Positions 7,291-17,080 of a stretch of 27,355 nucleotides of DNA are shown here, piece after piece. The notes under the pieces are model-generated. The model was given only the letters and a program-made list of their open reading frames with translations. It was not told the DNA's origin and did not search any database. The DNA is taken from contig DJGZ01000049.1 of the NCBI GenBank assembly GCA_002433025.1, positions 1 through 27,355 on the forward strand, written 5' to 3'. Source of the stretch: Bacteroidales bacterium UBA5833. Its GTDB lineage: Bacteria; Bacteroidota; Bacteroidia; Bacteroidales; Lentimicrobiaceae. The first letter of the stretch is position 1; every line of letters starts with the position of its first letter. Made by a program: the position numbers and the translations under genes.

Positions 7291-10200
7291 ATGAAAAAGC
7301 CTATCCTGACTTCTCTTTTAGTTCTTGTTGTCTCCTTTTCTGTAATTTCCCAGACCAGACAGTCTGCCCTCGAACAGTCTACATCTCTGGTGGAACGCGG
7401 GATAGAATTATATGATAACAATGAGTATCACAAAGCAATAGAAGTTTTTGATTCAGTAAGTCCATGTGATCCCAACTATGCCTGGGCGATTTATGAGAAA
7501 TCGCTCTGCAAGTGGCAACTTGACGAAAATGATGAAGCATACCGCCTGTGCAGGGAAGCCCATGCGCTGAATCCATCCGATGCCGCCATCGCGATAACCC
7601 TGGGCAGTATTCTTGATGATCTGGGTAAAACCCGTGAAGCCATTGATTCATTTCTTTCTTCACTGAAAAAATGGCCTTACAATTCCAATCTCAGGTTCAA
7701 CCTTGGGGTCGCTTACCTCAGAAACAACCAGCCGGAGGAGGCGGAAGAAGTGCTGTTGCAGGGAATCCGCATCAAGCCCTTTCATGCGACAAGCCACCTC
7801 GCCCTGGCGCAGGCAAACTTTGTGATGGGCCGGCTCCCGGAGTCTTATCTGGCGTATAACATGGCCATCCTGATGAATCCTGAATTAATGCTTCTCACTG
7901 AATTTGAAAGCTGCATAACCGGAGCCCGCGACTCGCTCAATAAACAGCATATGTATCTCCGTCATAATGACGATAATGCTGAAAAATGGGAAGCGCTGGA
8001 TCTGCTGATGAGGTCAGAGCTTGCTTTTAACGAGAAATTCAGGTTTCAGGGTGACCTCGATTTCCTGACTTCCAGACAATCCTACCTGCTCTTTACCAAT
8101 ATGAATTATGATGCCAGCGACACCTCCTTATACAACCAGCTATATGTCAGGTTCTTTGAAAGTATGATAAAGGAAAAGCTATTCAACACTTCCCTGTATT
8201 ATTCCTACAATCAGCTTGAAAATGAGAAAATCAAAAAATGGATTCAGAACAATATTGAAGACCTCAGGTCATTTATAGAATGGTCAAAAACTACCATCCT
8301 CAGTTACCGTAACTATGGTTACAATCCGGTAAACGAAAAGGCGCAGCATAGAATGCTTCATTTTGATGAAAATGATGTTTTGCTGGGCATTGGCCGCATG
8401 CAGGAAGGGAACAATTCCATAAAGGACGGAAACTGGATTATCACCAGGGGCAACGGGTCAGTTTCGGAAAGAGGATTTTACAAAAATGATGCTTCTGACG
8501 GAGACTGGTATATCTACCATGAAGACGGCAATCCGGCACAACATCTGAAGTTCTCAGGTGGGGTGCTTGATGGGGAGTCGGGAACTTTCCACCCCAACGG
8601 GAGGCCTTCGGGGATTTATTCCAGGAAAGAGGGAGAAGCACATGGTGTTGACCGCGAATTTACCCTTTCGGGTTTTCCTTTGACGGAATTCTATGCCCGG
8701 GAAGGTAAGAAGGAGGGCACTGCAAAGGAATACTTTTACAGGCAGGGCTTTAGCAGATCGACTTCTTTTAAAAACAATAAGGCGGAAGGCCCGTATACCG
8801 AAACCTGGCTAAACGGCATCACCAAAACTACAGGAACATACCAGGACAGTATTCCGGAAGGTATTACCACTACCTGGTATCCGGATGGCTCAAAAGAATC
8901 GGAAGGCACACTTAAAAACGGACTTCCTTCCGGACCCTGGATAAAATATTACCCAAACGGCTCGAAGCAGGAAACATACGAATTTGATGAGAACGGATTG
9001 TTATCAGGAATCAAGCTGTTTTACAACAGAGAAGGTAAAATTATCCGGAATGACTCCATTTACAGCGGGGGATTTCTCAAAGGGATCAGGACAAATTATT
9101 ATCCGGAAGGAAATATCAGCAGTACAGAAGAGATAGATCATGACACCCTGATCAGTTATAAGGCTTACGACCATAAAGGCCGGCTGCTGGCATCAGAAAA
9201 ACTGGATCAGAACAAGTCGATTGTATACAGAACATTTTTTTACGACGGCTCGCCGGAGTCAGAGGGCATGATCAGAAACGGACTTTACGAAGGACAATGG
9301 AAGTTCTGGTACCCAAACGGAAACATTCAGAATCTTTTGAATTTTTCTGGTGGTCTGCAATCGGGCAGACAGATATCCTATCACATCAGCGGAGGCATCA
9401 AAGATGATTTTACATGCATTGATGGCTTGATAGAGGGGGAATTCAGATCATTTTATCCTTCCGGAAAACCAGAGAGAAAAGGAAACTTCTCAGAAAACGA
9501 ATATGATGGCGAGTGGTTTGAATACTATGCCAATGATACCATTGAATCGAGGTCCTTTTACCATAAGGGTTTACGGAAAGGGCTCAGCATGAACTTTGCC
9601 CTCAGCGGCAGAAGATACTACGACGAGTTCTTTAACAATGAAGGAGATTCTTACCGGTTGATCCTGTATGATGCAGAAGGAAAACCCTCAGCAGATATTG
9701 ATTACAGCCTCGACTCTATCCATTTTACCGATCACTACCCCTCAGGACAGATCAGGCGTCAAGGTTCGCTTTCCGATTATGTATTCCACGGAAGTCAGGA
9801 GTGGTACTACCCCAATGGCAGGCTGCAGCGGGTAAACAACATGCTTCACGGGCATCAGAACGGAATCATGAAGTATTGGGATCACCAGGGCAATCCTGAG
9901 ATGGAGGTTCCCTATATAATGAACAAAACCCATGGCCTGATAAAACGTTATGAATACGGCCGCCTGAAATCGGTCGATCCATATGAAATGAATGTGAATC
10001 AGGGCGTTTTTATGGAATATCATGAAAATGGAAAGGTATACCGGAAAATGAATTACAGGAATGACCTGAAAAACGGTTACGCCTGGTATTATTCTCCCGA
10101 TAGTATATTGATGTACCGGATGCTTTTCGTACAGGATGTAATCAGAGAGATCTCCTACCAAGACAAATCCGGCAAATATGTACCATCCATAGTTGCCACC

Positions 10201-10587
10201 CCGGAATTACAGGATGTTAAAACATACTACCCGGATGGCAGCTTATCGGCCGCATTCACCCTTGAGAACGGATTATTTCATGGCAAATTCACTTCTTTCT
10301 ATCCGGGGGGCAGGCCTTTCAAGGAAATCTATTACCACAAGGGGGATAACGAGGGTTTGTCAATAACCTACTATCCAAACGGAAAATTGAAGGAAAAACT
10401 TATATTCAGCCAGGATATGCGGCATGGCGACTTCACGTATTATCATCCGGGCGGACAAAAATCAAAAGAGGGCCGGTATATGTTCAACCGTGAAGACGGG
10501 GAATGGCGGTATTATGATACCACAGGCCGCATGACCGGACAATTGTTCTACGATTCAGGAGACCTATATGAAATCAGGGAGTTGTAG
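7291..10587 (+). CDS. Secreted TPR and MORN-repeat (YwqK-like) protein
   Basis: A 1098-residue protein. I chose ATG 7291 because it begins a clear signal peptide (MKKPILTSLLVLVVSFSVIS) followed by Gln; the frame is open to 7234 but the extra residues are not signal-like. TPR-like helical repeats fill about 27-200. From about 365 to the end there are more than twenty MORN/YwqK-type repeats of roughly 23 residues built on the pattern YYPNG-K/R-x(n)-F-x-G-x-x-G (for example TTTWYPDGSKESEG, GPWIKYYPNGSKQE). Such repeats form elongated beta structures for scaffolding. It is the first gene of an operon and its 3' end overlaps the next gene by 20 nt. Related repeat proteins are often annotated as YwqK-family antitoxins; nothing here suggests a toxin partner. 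Confidence 0.85.
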   Translation: MKKPILTSLLVLVVSFSVISQTRQSALEQSTSLVERGIELYDNNEYHKAIEVFDSVSPCDPNYAWAIYEKSLCKWQLDENDEAYRLCREAHALNPSDAAIAITLGSILDDLGKTREAIDSFLSSLKKWPYNSNLRFNLGVAYLRNNQPEEAEEVLLQGIRIKPFHATSHLALAQANFVMGRLPESYLAYNMAILMNPELMLLTEFESCITGARDSLNKQHMYLRHNDDNAEKWEALDLLMRSELAFNEKFRFQGDLDFLTSRQSYLLFTNMNYDASDTSLYNQLYVRFFESMIKEKLFNTSLYYSYNQLENEKIKKWIQNNIEDLRSFIEWSKTTILSYRNYGYNPVNEKAQHRMLHFDENDVLLGIGRMQEGNNSIKDGNWIITRGNGSVSERGFYKNDASDGDWYIYHEDGNPAQHLKFSGGVLDGESGTFHPNGRPSGIYSRKEGEAHGVDREFTLSGFPLTEFYAREGKKEGTAKEYFYRQGFSRSTSFKNNKAEGPYTETWLNGITKTTGTYQDSIPEGITTTWYPDGSKESEGTLKNGLPSGPWIKYYPNGSKQETYEFDENGLLSGIKLFYNREGKIIRNDSIYSGGFLKGIRTNYYPEGNISSTEEIDHDTLISYKAYDHKGRLLASEKLDQNKSIVYRTFFYDGSPESEGMIRNGLYEGQWKFWYPNGNIQNLLNFSGGLQSGRQISYHISGGIKDDFTCIDGLIEGEFRSFYPSGKPERKGNFSENEYDGEWFEYYANDTIESRSFYHKGLRKGLSMNFALSGRRYYDEFFNNEGDSYRLILYDAEGKPSADIDYSLDSIHFTDHYPSGQIRRQGSLSDYVFHGSQEWYYPNGRLQRVNNMLHGHQNGIMKYWDHQGNPEMEVPYIMNKTHGLIKRYEYGRLKSVDPYEMNVNQGVFMEYHENGKVYRKMNYRNDLKNGYAWYYSPDSILMYRMLFVQDVIREISYQDKSGKYVPSIVATPELQDVKTYYPDGSLSAAFTLENGLFHGKFTSFYPGGRPFKEIYYHKGDNEGLSITYYPNGKLKEKLIFSQDMRHGDFTYYHPGGQKSKEGRYMFNREDGEWRYYDTTGRMTGQLFYDSGDLYEIREL

Positions 10588-12508
10588 TCTTTCAGGAGTA
10601 TTCCTTTTACTGATGCTGATACCGGGTTTTTGCCGGGCTCAGGCCCCGGATGAATTTTCCGCATTCCGGGCGGCCTATCCCGGCCATTCAATCATTACCG
10701 AAATAAATGAAAAATCCGTTTCCTTTGAATTATTATCATCCGAAACTATCAGGATCCGGGAAAAGGATTACAATTCAAAATACATACTGACCGGAAACGC
10801 TTCGCTGTATTCCGCTTCGAAAGAATACTTCAATCCCAGGGCCGGCATGGAATCTTTCAGGGCTTATACCCGGGTACCTCAGGGAAAGGGCTTCCGGGAT
10901 TATCCTGCAAAAGACCTGGTAAAGGGCACCGAAATCGATGACGGATTGTTTTACGACGACACCTACACGTATTCTTTCAATTTTCCGGCGGTTGCCGGGG
11001 GAACACGCCTGATCACCGAATCGGAAACGGTAATGGATGATCCTTATTTTCCGGTAATCTTTAACTTCGGTGATGCAATCCCGACGCACAAATCACGCCT
11101 GACCCTGACCTTTCCCCCATCTGTAAAAATCAGTTACAGGATGTACGGCATTGATACCAGCATGGTGCAATTCACTTCCGAAAAAAAAGGCAAACAAATG
11201 ATTTATCGCTGGGAAGCCACCCAAACGCCTGCCCTTACCAGTGATGAATTTTCTCCCGGCATCCGGTACTACATTCCTCATGTGCTGATCCATATCAGTG
11301 AAATTCATTCAAAAGACCGGATTGAGCCTGTAATGGGGACCATCGCGGACCTGTTTAAATGGCATAAAACCAATGTCGGCAGGCTCAGAACGGAAACCGA
11401 CCCTGCCATCAGAACACTCAGCGATTCACTTACAGCCCAACTGCGGCACGATGAAGAAAAAGCGGAAGCCATCTTCCGGTGGGTGCAGCAGTACATCCGG
11501 TATATCGCCATTGAAGACGGAGACAATAGTTTTATCCCCCGGGAGGCCGGAACAGTACTGAAAAACAGGTACGGAGACTGCAAGGACAAGTCAAACCTGC
11601 TGAAAGCCATGCTCGGATCAGCGGGGTTAAATGCCGGACTGGGATGGATAGGCACCAGGGATTTACCCTACCGTTACTCCGATTTTCCCTCAATTGCCAA
11701 TGACAACCACATGATCTGCATCTGGTGGAAAGAGCCGGATAAACCGGTATTTCTGGATGGAACAACGCAATATCACAATATCGGCCAGATCCCTGCATTT
11801 ATTCAGGGCAAGGAATGCCTCGCAGAAACAGCAGGTCACGAGTTTCAATTACTGGAGGTGCCAGTTGAAAGTGCTGATCTGAATATCATTCAGGACTCCC
11901 TCTTCCTCTCTTTCAGGCAGGGCCGGCTGACAGGTTCCGGTACCATGAGGGTAACCGGTGAAAACAAGGCGCAATTTACCGGACTGTTTAAACGCGCAGA
12001 GAAAAGCCGGTACAATGAACTTATGATGCGGATCAAACCATTTGCAAGCAATAAATTCATTGCCTCCGATATAAGTACTACTGAATCCACTTCATCATCC
12101 CAGCCTTTCATGCTGGCTTATCACCTCGATTTGCCCGACTATGCCGTTAAACATGGTGATAACATCTACCTGAATATGCATACCGAAAGGATACTGCAGA
12201 ATTACAGAGTCAAAAACAAGCGTCTGACCCCGTTCATGAACGAAAGCTGTTTCAGCAGAAAAAGTACTGTCATTCTTGAAATTCCCGAAGATATGGAGGT
12301 TGTCTCCCTGCCTGAAAACAGTTCATTTCAACATCCTGACTTCGGGTTCAAAATACAATATCACAAAGAAGGATCCCGGATCTTAATGGTATCCGAAATA
12401 ACGGTTAACCTGCTTCTGATTGAAGGGGGGACCCTTGCTGAATTCGATGAAATGATTGACAATCTGAAAAAAGCCTACCTGAATTCCATTGTACTGAATA
12501 AAATCTGA
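10568..12508 (+). CDS. Secreted DUF3857 and transglutaminase-domain protein, active site intact
   Basis: A 646-residue protein. Start ATG 10568 overlaps the upstream gene by 20 nt and yields a signal peptide (LSGVFLLLMLIPGFCRAQ); the next Met would cut the signal. The N-terminal half (about 25-260) is the DUF3857 region. The transglutaminase-like core (about 285-405) has the full triad: Cys338 in YGDCKDKS, His381 in NDNHMIC and Asp397 in FLDGTT. The C-terminal about 200 residues are beta-rich. In Bacteroidota such proteins are common, periplasmic and functionally uncharacterised. The 20-nt overlap upstream and 3-nt gap downstream show an operon with the MORN protein and the pseudo-transglutaminase. 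Confidence 0.9.
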   Translation: MKSGSCSLSGVFLLLMLIPGFCRAQAPDEFSAFRAAYPGHSIITEINEKSVSFELLSSETIRIREKDYNSKYILTGNASLYSASKEYFNPRAGMESFRAYTRVPQGKGFRDYPAKDLVKGTEIDDGLFYDDTYTYSFNFPAVAGGTRLITESETVMDDPYFPVIFNFGDAIPTHKSRLTLTFPPSVKISYRMYGIDTSMVQFTSEKKGKQMIYRWEATQTPALTSDEFSPGIRYYIPHVLIHISEIHSKDRIEPVMGTIADLFKWHKTNVGRLRTETDPAIRTLSDSLTAQLRHDEEKAEAIFRWVQQYIRYIAIEDGDNSFIPREAGTVLKNRYGDCKDKSNLLKAMLGSAGLNAGLGWIGTRDLPYRYSDFPSIANDNHMICIWWKEPDKPVFLDGTTQYHNIGQIPAFIQGKECLAETAGHEFQLLEVPVESADLNIIQDSLFLSFRQGRLTGSGTMRVTGENKAQFTGLFKRAEKSRYNELMMRIKPFASNKFIASDISTTESTSSSQPFMLAYHLDLPDYAVKHGDNIYLNMHTERILQNYRVKNKRLTPFMNESCFSRKSTVILEIPEDMEVVSLPENSSFQHPDFGFKIQYHKEGSRILMVSEITVNLLLIEGGTLAEFDEMIDNLKKAYLNSIVLNKI

Positions 12509-12511
12509 ACT

Positions 12512-14467
12512 ATGAAAAATCTGCTCACCCTGTTATTGGTATTTATATTTCAAGGCCTTTACAGCCAGACAGTATATGACAAATATACCTGGGATATAGT
12601 TCCTGCATCCGGCATAGCTGATACAATGACGCCTGTAAAAGGCGCCATTGTTGAACAGGAAAAAAGAATCACGGAAATCTACCTGAACCAGGATGACTAT
12701 TTTGAAGAGATCAACGTCCTGCACAGGAAATTCAGGCTCGAAACCACCCCGGCTATTGACAACTACAATAAAATCTACATTCCCATCGACGATGTGCTGG
12801 AAACCATTGCGATAAAAGCAAGATTTATATCTCCTTCCGGAACCATAACCGAACTGCCCCGGGAAAGTATCCGCAAAATCGAGAACCTCGAAAACAAGGG
12901 AAATTTCAATGTCTTTGCCATTGAGGGTGCTGAAGCCGGTGGGCATCTTGAGTATTATTACATCCTCAGGAAGAAATTCGATCCCTTCGGTACGGTGTAT
13001 ATCCAGGAAGATATCCCGAAATCACACGTTGAAGTCATCTATTCATTTCCTGATAAACTTGGCTATCTGATAAAGAGTTACAATGGATTTCCCCCGTTCC
13101 GGCTATATAAAGGTGACAACCAGACCAGCATTATGAAATCGGTTGCCGGAAATATCCCTGCACTTGAAAGTGAGCCTTATTCATTTTACAGGGCTAACCT
13201 GATGCGGTATGAATTCACCCTCTCCTTTAACCGTTATATCAGCGCAATAAGGGTTAATTCATGGGCCAAGGCCTGCCGGAATGTATATTCAAACACGTTT
13301 CAGTTTGAGAAAAAGGAATTATCGGCAGCCAGGGCGCTGGTAAAGAAAATGAACATCCCTCAGGGATCCGAAGAGATGAAGATCAGGTATATTGAAAACA
13401 GGATAAAATCGGAAATCAGCATATCGGACGACAGCCGTTTCGATGCCAGTATTGATCAGATTATCCTCAACCTTTATACCGGTGAACATGGGGCCATCCG
13501 CTTGTTTGCTGCCCTGTTTGATGCTGCCGGTATCAATTATGAACTGGTGCTTACCAGCGACAATACAGATCACCCTTTCGATCCGGAGTTTAACGGGTAC
13601 AACTTCCTTCAGAAACAACTGTTCTACTTCCCTGCCATTGATAAGTATCTGATGCCTGACAACGAAGGGTACCGCATAGGCCTTATCCCCGCTGAAATAC
13701 AAGGTGCTTTTGCCCTGTTCACAAAAATTGTTAGCCCAAATGAAGAGCTCAGGACACTCTCATTCAAAATCGGGCAGATTCCGGTAGAAAAAAGCGCGAA
13801 GAACGCAGATACCCTTTTGCAAACCATAGGGGTAGATCTTGCATCTAATCAATTGAATATAAAGCTGAAAAGGATTTTTTCGGGTTTGAATGCCAGCCCG
13901 CTTCAGTCATTCTGGCATCTGATAGATCAAGACCGTAAGGAAGAAATTATCCAATCAATTTTTAATCTCGGAGTTGAAAACTCTACGATCAGTTCCTGGG
14001 AAGTTATCAATACCGAACCCGAAAACGCCGGGCTGAAACCGCTGGTATGGAACCTTGACATGACAGGAAACGCCCATGTTGAGTCGGCAGGGAGTGATTT
14101 GCTGATCAAAATCGGTGAAACCATCGGAACCCAGTCTGAACTCTACAAGGATAATCAGCGGAAACTGCCGGTTAACCTCGAATACCTCAGAAGCTACTAC
14201 AGGGTACTGGATTTTGTTATTCCCGAAGGATATGAAGCAAAGAATGCGGATGACCTGAATATGAACATTGTGATGGATGGGCCGGAAGGCATTCACTGTG
14301 CATTCAGGTCAGCCGCTGTCAGAAACGGTAACGTTATCCGCATCACGATTGATGAATTTTACAATAATCCTTTCTATCCCGTTGAACAGTACGAAGAATA
14401 CCGGAAGGTCATCAATGCAGCCGCGGATTTCAATAAGAAGACATTGTTGCTCACAAAAATTCTATAG
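12512..14467 (+). CDS. Secreted DUF3857 protein with degenerate transglutaminase domain
   Basis: A 651-residue protein with a signal peptide (MKNLLTLLLVFIFQGLYSQ), a DUF3857-type N-terminal region (about 30-250) and a transglutaminase-like region (about 265-390). Aligning its NLYTGEHGAIRLFAALFDAAG with the neighbour's NRYGDCKDKSNLLKAMLGSAG places Glu325 where the catalytic Cys should be, and the His position (NGYN against NDNH) is also changed. It therefore looks like a pseudoenzyme. The reading frame is intact and similar in length to its active neighbour, so it appears maintained rather than decaying. It is the last gene of the three-gene operon, 3 nt after the previous stop, and may be a partner or regulator of the active paralog (inference). 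Confidence 0.85.
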   Translation: MKNLLTLLLVFIFQGLYSQTVYDKYTWDIVPASGIADTMTPVKGAIVEQEKRITEIYLNQDDYFEEINVLHRKFRLETTPAIDNYNKIYIPIDDVLETIAIKARFISPSGTITELPRESIRKIENLENKGNFNVFAIEGAEAGGHLEYYYILRKKFDPFGTVYIQEDIPKSHVEVIYSFPDKLGYLIKSYNGFPPFRLYKGDNQTSIMKSVAGNIPALESEPYSFYRANLMRYEFTLSFNRYISAIRVNSWAKACRNVYSNTFQFEKKELSAARALVKKMNIPQGSEEMKIRYIENRIKSEISISDDSRFDASIDQIILNLYTGEHGAIRLFAALFDAAGINYELVLTSDNTDHPFDPEFNGYNFLQKQLFYFPAIDKYLMPDNEGYRIGLIPAEIQGAFALFTKIVSPNEELRTLSFKIGQIPVEKSAKNADTLLQTIGVDLASNQLNIKLKRIFSGLNASPLQSFWHLIDQDRKEEIIQSIFNLGVENSTISSWEVINTEPENAGLKPLVWNLDMTGNAHVESAGSDLLIKIGETIGTQSELYKDNQRKLPVNLEYLRSYYRVLDFVIPEGYEAKNADDLNMNIVMDGPEGIHCAFRSAAVRNGNVIRITIDEFYNNPFYPVEQYEEYRKVINAAADFNKKTLLLTKIL

Positions 14468-14589
14468 GGCAGTAACATCCTTGCCTCCCAGCCGGTATTG
14501 AAAACAAACGCCGGGCAATCCGGGCACAAGATATTTCCCTTTGCAGCGTTATACTTTTTTCAGCGTTCCACCCAGGCATTCTGCAAGTA

Positions 14590-15189
14590 ATGAGAATGAT
14601 TTGCTCTACAATAACGGTATTACTAATCTGTGTTTTACCGGTAAAGGCCCAGATGAATTTTGCCGGAAAACTGTCTTCCGCGGCAATCAGCCTTACAAAG
14701 CAGGAAGTGGTTTATGACCCTGCATATTATGTACTGGATTACCCCGGCGGTGATGTGCCTGAAGGCAGGGGAGTATGCACGGATGTGGTTATCAGGGCTT
14801 ACCGCAGGCTTGGGATCGACCTTCAAAAAGAAGTGCATGAAGATATGACGGCCTGCTTCAATCTGTATCCCAAAAACTGGGGCCTGTCAAAACCCGACAA
14901 AAATATTGACCACCGAAGGGTGCCCAACCTGATGACATTTTTCAGCAGGCACGGAGAAATCAGATCAATCACGAACAATACAGAAGATTACAGTCCCGGG
15001 GATATTGTTTGCTGGGACCTGGGACAGGGCCTTACCCATATCGGAATCGTAGTTGATAAAAAGTCTTCCGACGGCAAAAGGCCCCTGATCGTGCACAATA
15101 TCGGCGGAGGGCAGGTGCTGGCCGATTGTCTGTTCAGGTATACCATAATCGGGCATTTCAAATATACTTACCCTCCCGGGGCAAAATAA
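14590..15189 (+). CDS. Secreted DUF1287-family protein (NlpC/P60-like fold)
   Basis: A 199-residue protein with a short signal peptide (TVLLICVLPVKAQ). The block YPGGDVPEGRGVCTDVVIRAYR followed by GIDLQKEVHEDM is characteristic of the DUF1287 family (Escherichia coli YijF is a member), thought to be related to Cys-His hydrolases. Cys63 is the likely nucleophile; His150 (LTHIGIV) and His169 (IVHNIGGG) are candidate catalytic histidines. A role in cell-wall or peptide hydrolysis is inferred from the fold. ATG 14596 is an equally plausible start. It lies 122 nt after the pseudo-transglutaminase gene, so it may be a separate unit, though no terminator is seen in the gap. Confidence 0.85.
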   Translation: MRMICSTITVLLICVLPVKAQMNFAGKLSSAAISLTKQEVVYDPAYYVLDYPGGDVPEGRGVCTDVVIRAYRRLGIDLQKEVHEDMTACFNLYPKNWGLSKPDKNIDHRRVPNLMTFFSRHGEIRSITNNTEDYSPGDIVCWDLGQGLTHIGIVVDKKSSDGKRPLIVHNIGGGQVLADCLFRYTIIGHFKYTYPPGAK

Positions 15190-15709
15190 CCACCGGCTTT
15201 TAATCACAAAAACAAGGGCCCGGCGCAACAAAGAAAAAATTTACCGTGAACAAAATTTTCCGGTTTATGCACAATCATGAAGATAGTAGTATTTGAGATT
15301 TCAGGAAAGTGCTGCATATTTGCATAATGAAAAGATGGTAAATGAACTGTAAGAATTTCTTCAATATTAACATCTCATTTTTTTTGTGCCTGACTTGCTA
15401 ATTGACCCTCAAGGATTAATTTGCTATTAGTCTGGCATATACACTATCCGGAAGCTATTCAGATAATATAATTATCATATTTTTTCCGGAAATCTGAATG
15501 TAAACAGATTACACAATCAATAATAGGCTATAAATCATGATAATCCGGGATTGTCAGGCCAGAAACTTTCATAAAAACCGGATCGAAAGATCTGATGCAA
15601 ACATGAAGGCCCGCTTATATCCTTAAAAAAGGAAATCAATCTATCCGGACATGGTACAATTTCATTATGAAACTTTTAAACAAACAATGATAAATAATCC
15701 TATCCCTGC
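15190..15709. other. Long AT-rich non-coding region with nested inverted repeats
   Basis: This 520-bp stretch before the OmpA-like gene has no convincing ORF. At 15448-15510 several inverted repeats are nested: CCGGAA (15448-15453) with TTCCGG (15484-15489), ATTCAGAT (15457-15464) with ATCTGAAT (15492-15499), GATAAT (15462-15467) with ATTATC (15471-15476), and AATCTG (15491-15496) with CAGATT (15505-15510). Some share bases, so alternative folds are possible. A weak promoter-like pair, TTG then about 18 nt then TTAATTTG, lies near 15400-15423. It may be a long leader or an operator region; no known RNA family is recognised. Confidence 0.45.
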
Positions 15710-17062
15710 ATGAAAAATTTTCTGACCGCATTTCTGTTGCTCTTCGTAACCACCGGGCTGTTTGCCCAGATTGATCTGAATAAAGTCGTAAACCGCAGCG
15801 CCAAAAAGGCCGAACGGAACGTTGAAAACCGTGTGGAACGCCGCCTTGACCGAGGCGTTGACAAAGTTCTCGACAAAACCGAGGAAGGTATTGATGAAAC
15901 TGTAAAAGGCGACGGAAAGGATAAAAAGAAAGAGGATTCGCAATCCGAAAGCAAGAATAAAGAAAATAAATCTGATTCAAAACCAGATAAAAAGCAGGCT
16001 GCTGACAACACTGCTCCTGCAAAAGACGAAACTCCTGCTCCCCAGGAACCTGAAAAACCAAAACCTGTTCTGGAGTGGTCAAAATACGATTTTGTACCCG
16101 GCACTGAGATTATTTTTGAAGACAATCAGGAAGGGGAGCAAAACGGTGAGTTCCCGAGCAAATGGGATTTGGCAGGCGGGGTTGTTGAAAATGCCGGCTT
16201 TGGTGGTGAGAATGTGATCATGTTTCGTAAATGCAATATTAATGGCATTGATGGAATTGTGCCTCTATTAAAAAACCGGAAAGAAGACTATTTACCTGAG
16301 GAGTTTACTATTGAATTTGATGCTTATTATGAGAAACCTTCTCAAACCTACAGGATATATTTGTTGGATACAAAGAATCAGAAAACCCTCGATTCAGGCA
16401 ATAATGTCAGCAAAAGGTTTTATCTCCGGTTTGATCAGAATTCTGCTGATGGAAAGGATATTTCAACTGGCTATTATCCGGGATTCAGTAACGCGAATGT
16501 AAACAGCAGCAAACCAGGATGGCGCCATATTTCAATCTCATTTAACAAAAGAGCCCTCAAAGCCTATATCGACGATGCACGGGTATTAAATATCCCAAAT
16601 CTTGAAATAAATCCAGTGGGATTTACTTTGGGATTTCACAACCCTTCAGGTACTTTGAACGGATTTGTAAAAAACATCCGCATTGCCAAAGGTGCTGTTC
16701 CCCTGTATGATAAAGTACTTACAGATGGCAAATTTGTTACCACCGGCATAAAGTTCGATGTAAACAAAGCCACCATCAAAGCCGAATCTATGGGCACCAT
16801 TAACTATGTAGTGAAAATGATGCAGGATAACCCTACGCTAAAGTTTTCGGTAGAAGGGCACACCGACAGCGATGGCGACGAGGCATCCAACCTTAAGCTT
16901 TCTGAAGCCCGTGCCAAAGCCGTAATGGATAAACTTACAGAACTCGGAATTGCCAAAGATCGCCTTACTTCAAAAGGACATGGCGAAAGCAAACCGATGG
17001 CAGCCAACGATTCGCCCGAAGGTAAAGCACAAAACCGCAGGGTGGAATTTGTTAAGTTCTAA
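15710..17062 (+). CDS. OmpA-family envelope protein with central laminin-G-like domain
   Basis: A 450-residue protein. After the signal peptide (MKNFLTAFLLLFVTTGLFAQ) comes a charged helical stretch (about 22-65), then a low-complexity Lys/Glu/Pro linker (about 65-118). A beta-rich region (about 130-335: FTIEFDAYY, WRHISISFNKRALKAYIDD, VGFTLGFHN) resembles laminin G/concanavalin-like folds. The C-terminal OmpA domain (about 345-450) has EGHTDSDGDEASNLKLSEARA and AQNRRVEF, the usual peptidoglycan-binding signature. It therefore probably tethers the outer envelope to peptidoglycan, with the central domain offering a ligand-binding surface (inference). It is first in a plus-strand operon with the next three secreted proteins. 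Confidence 0.88.
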   Translation: MKNFLTAFLLLFVTTGLFAQIDLNKVVNRSAKKAERNVENRVERRLDRGVDKVLDKTEEGIDETVKGDGKDKKKEDSQSESKNKENKSDSKPDKKQAADNTAPAKDETPAPQEPEKPKPVLEWSKYDFVPGTEIIFEDNQEGEQNGEFPSKWDLAGGVVENAGFGGENVIMFRKCNINGIDGIVPLLKNRKEDYLPEEFTIEFDAYYEKPSQTYRIYLLDTKNQKTLDSGNNVSKRFYLRFDQNSADGKDISTGYYPGFSNANVNSSKPGWRHISISFNKRALKAYIDDARVLNIPNLEINPVGFTLGFHNPSGTLNGFVKNIRIAKGAVPLYDKVLTDGKFVTTGIKFDVNKATIKAESMGTINYVVKMMQDNPTLKFSVEGHTDSDGDEASNLKLSEARAKAVMDKLTELGIAKDRLTSKGHGESKPMAANDSPEGKAQNRRVEFVKF

Positions 17063-17080
17063 ACTTATAAACCTTTGATT

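Noticed and set aside
7291..10587. Toxin-antitoxin system suggested by YwqK-type repeats
   Set aside because: The repeats are a general MORN form, the protein is secreted, and no toxin gene lies beside it.
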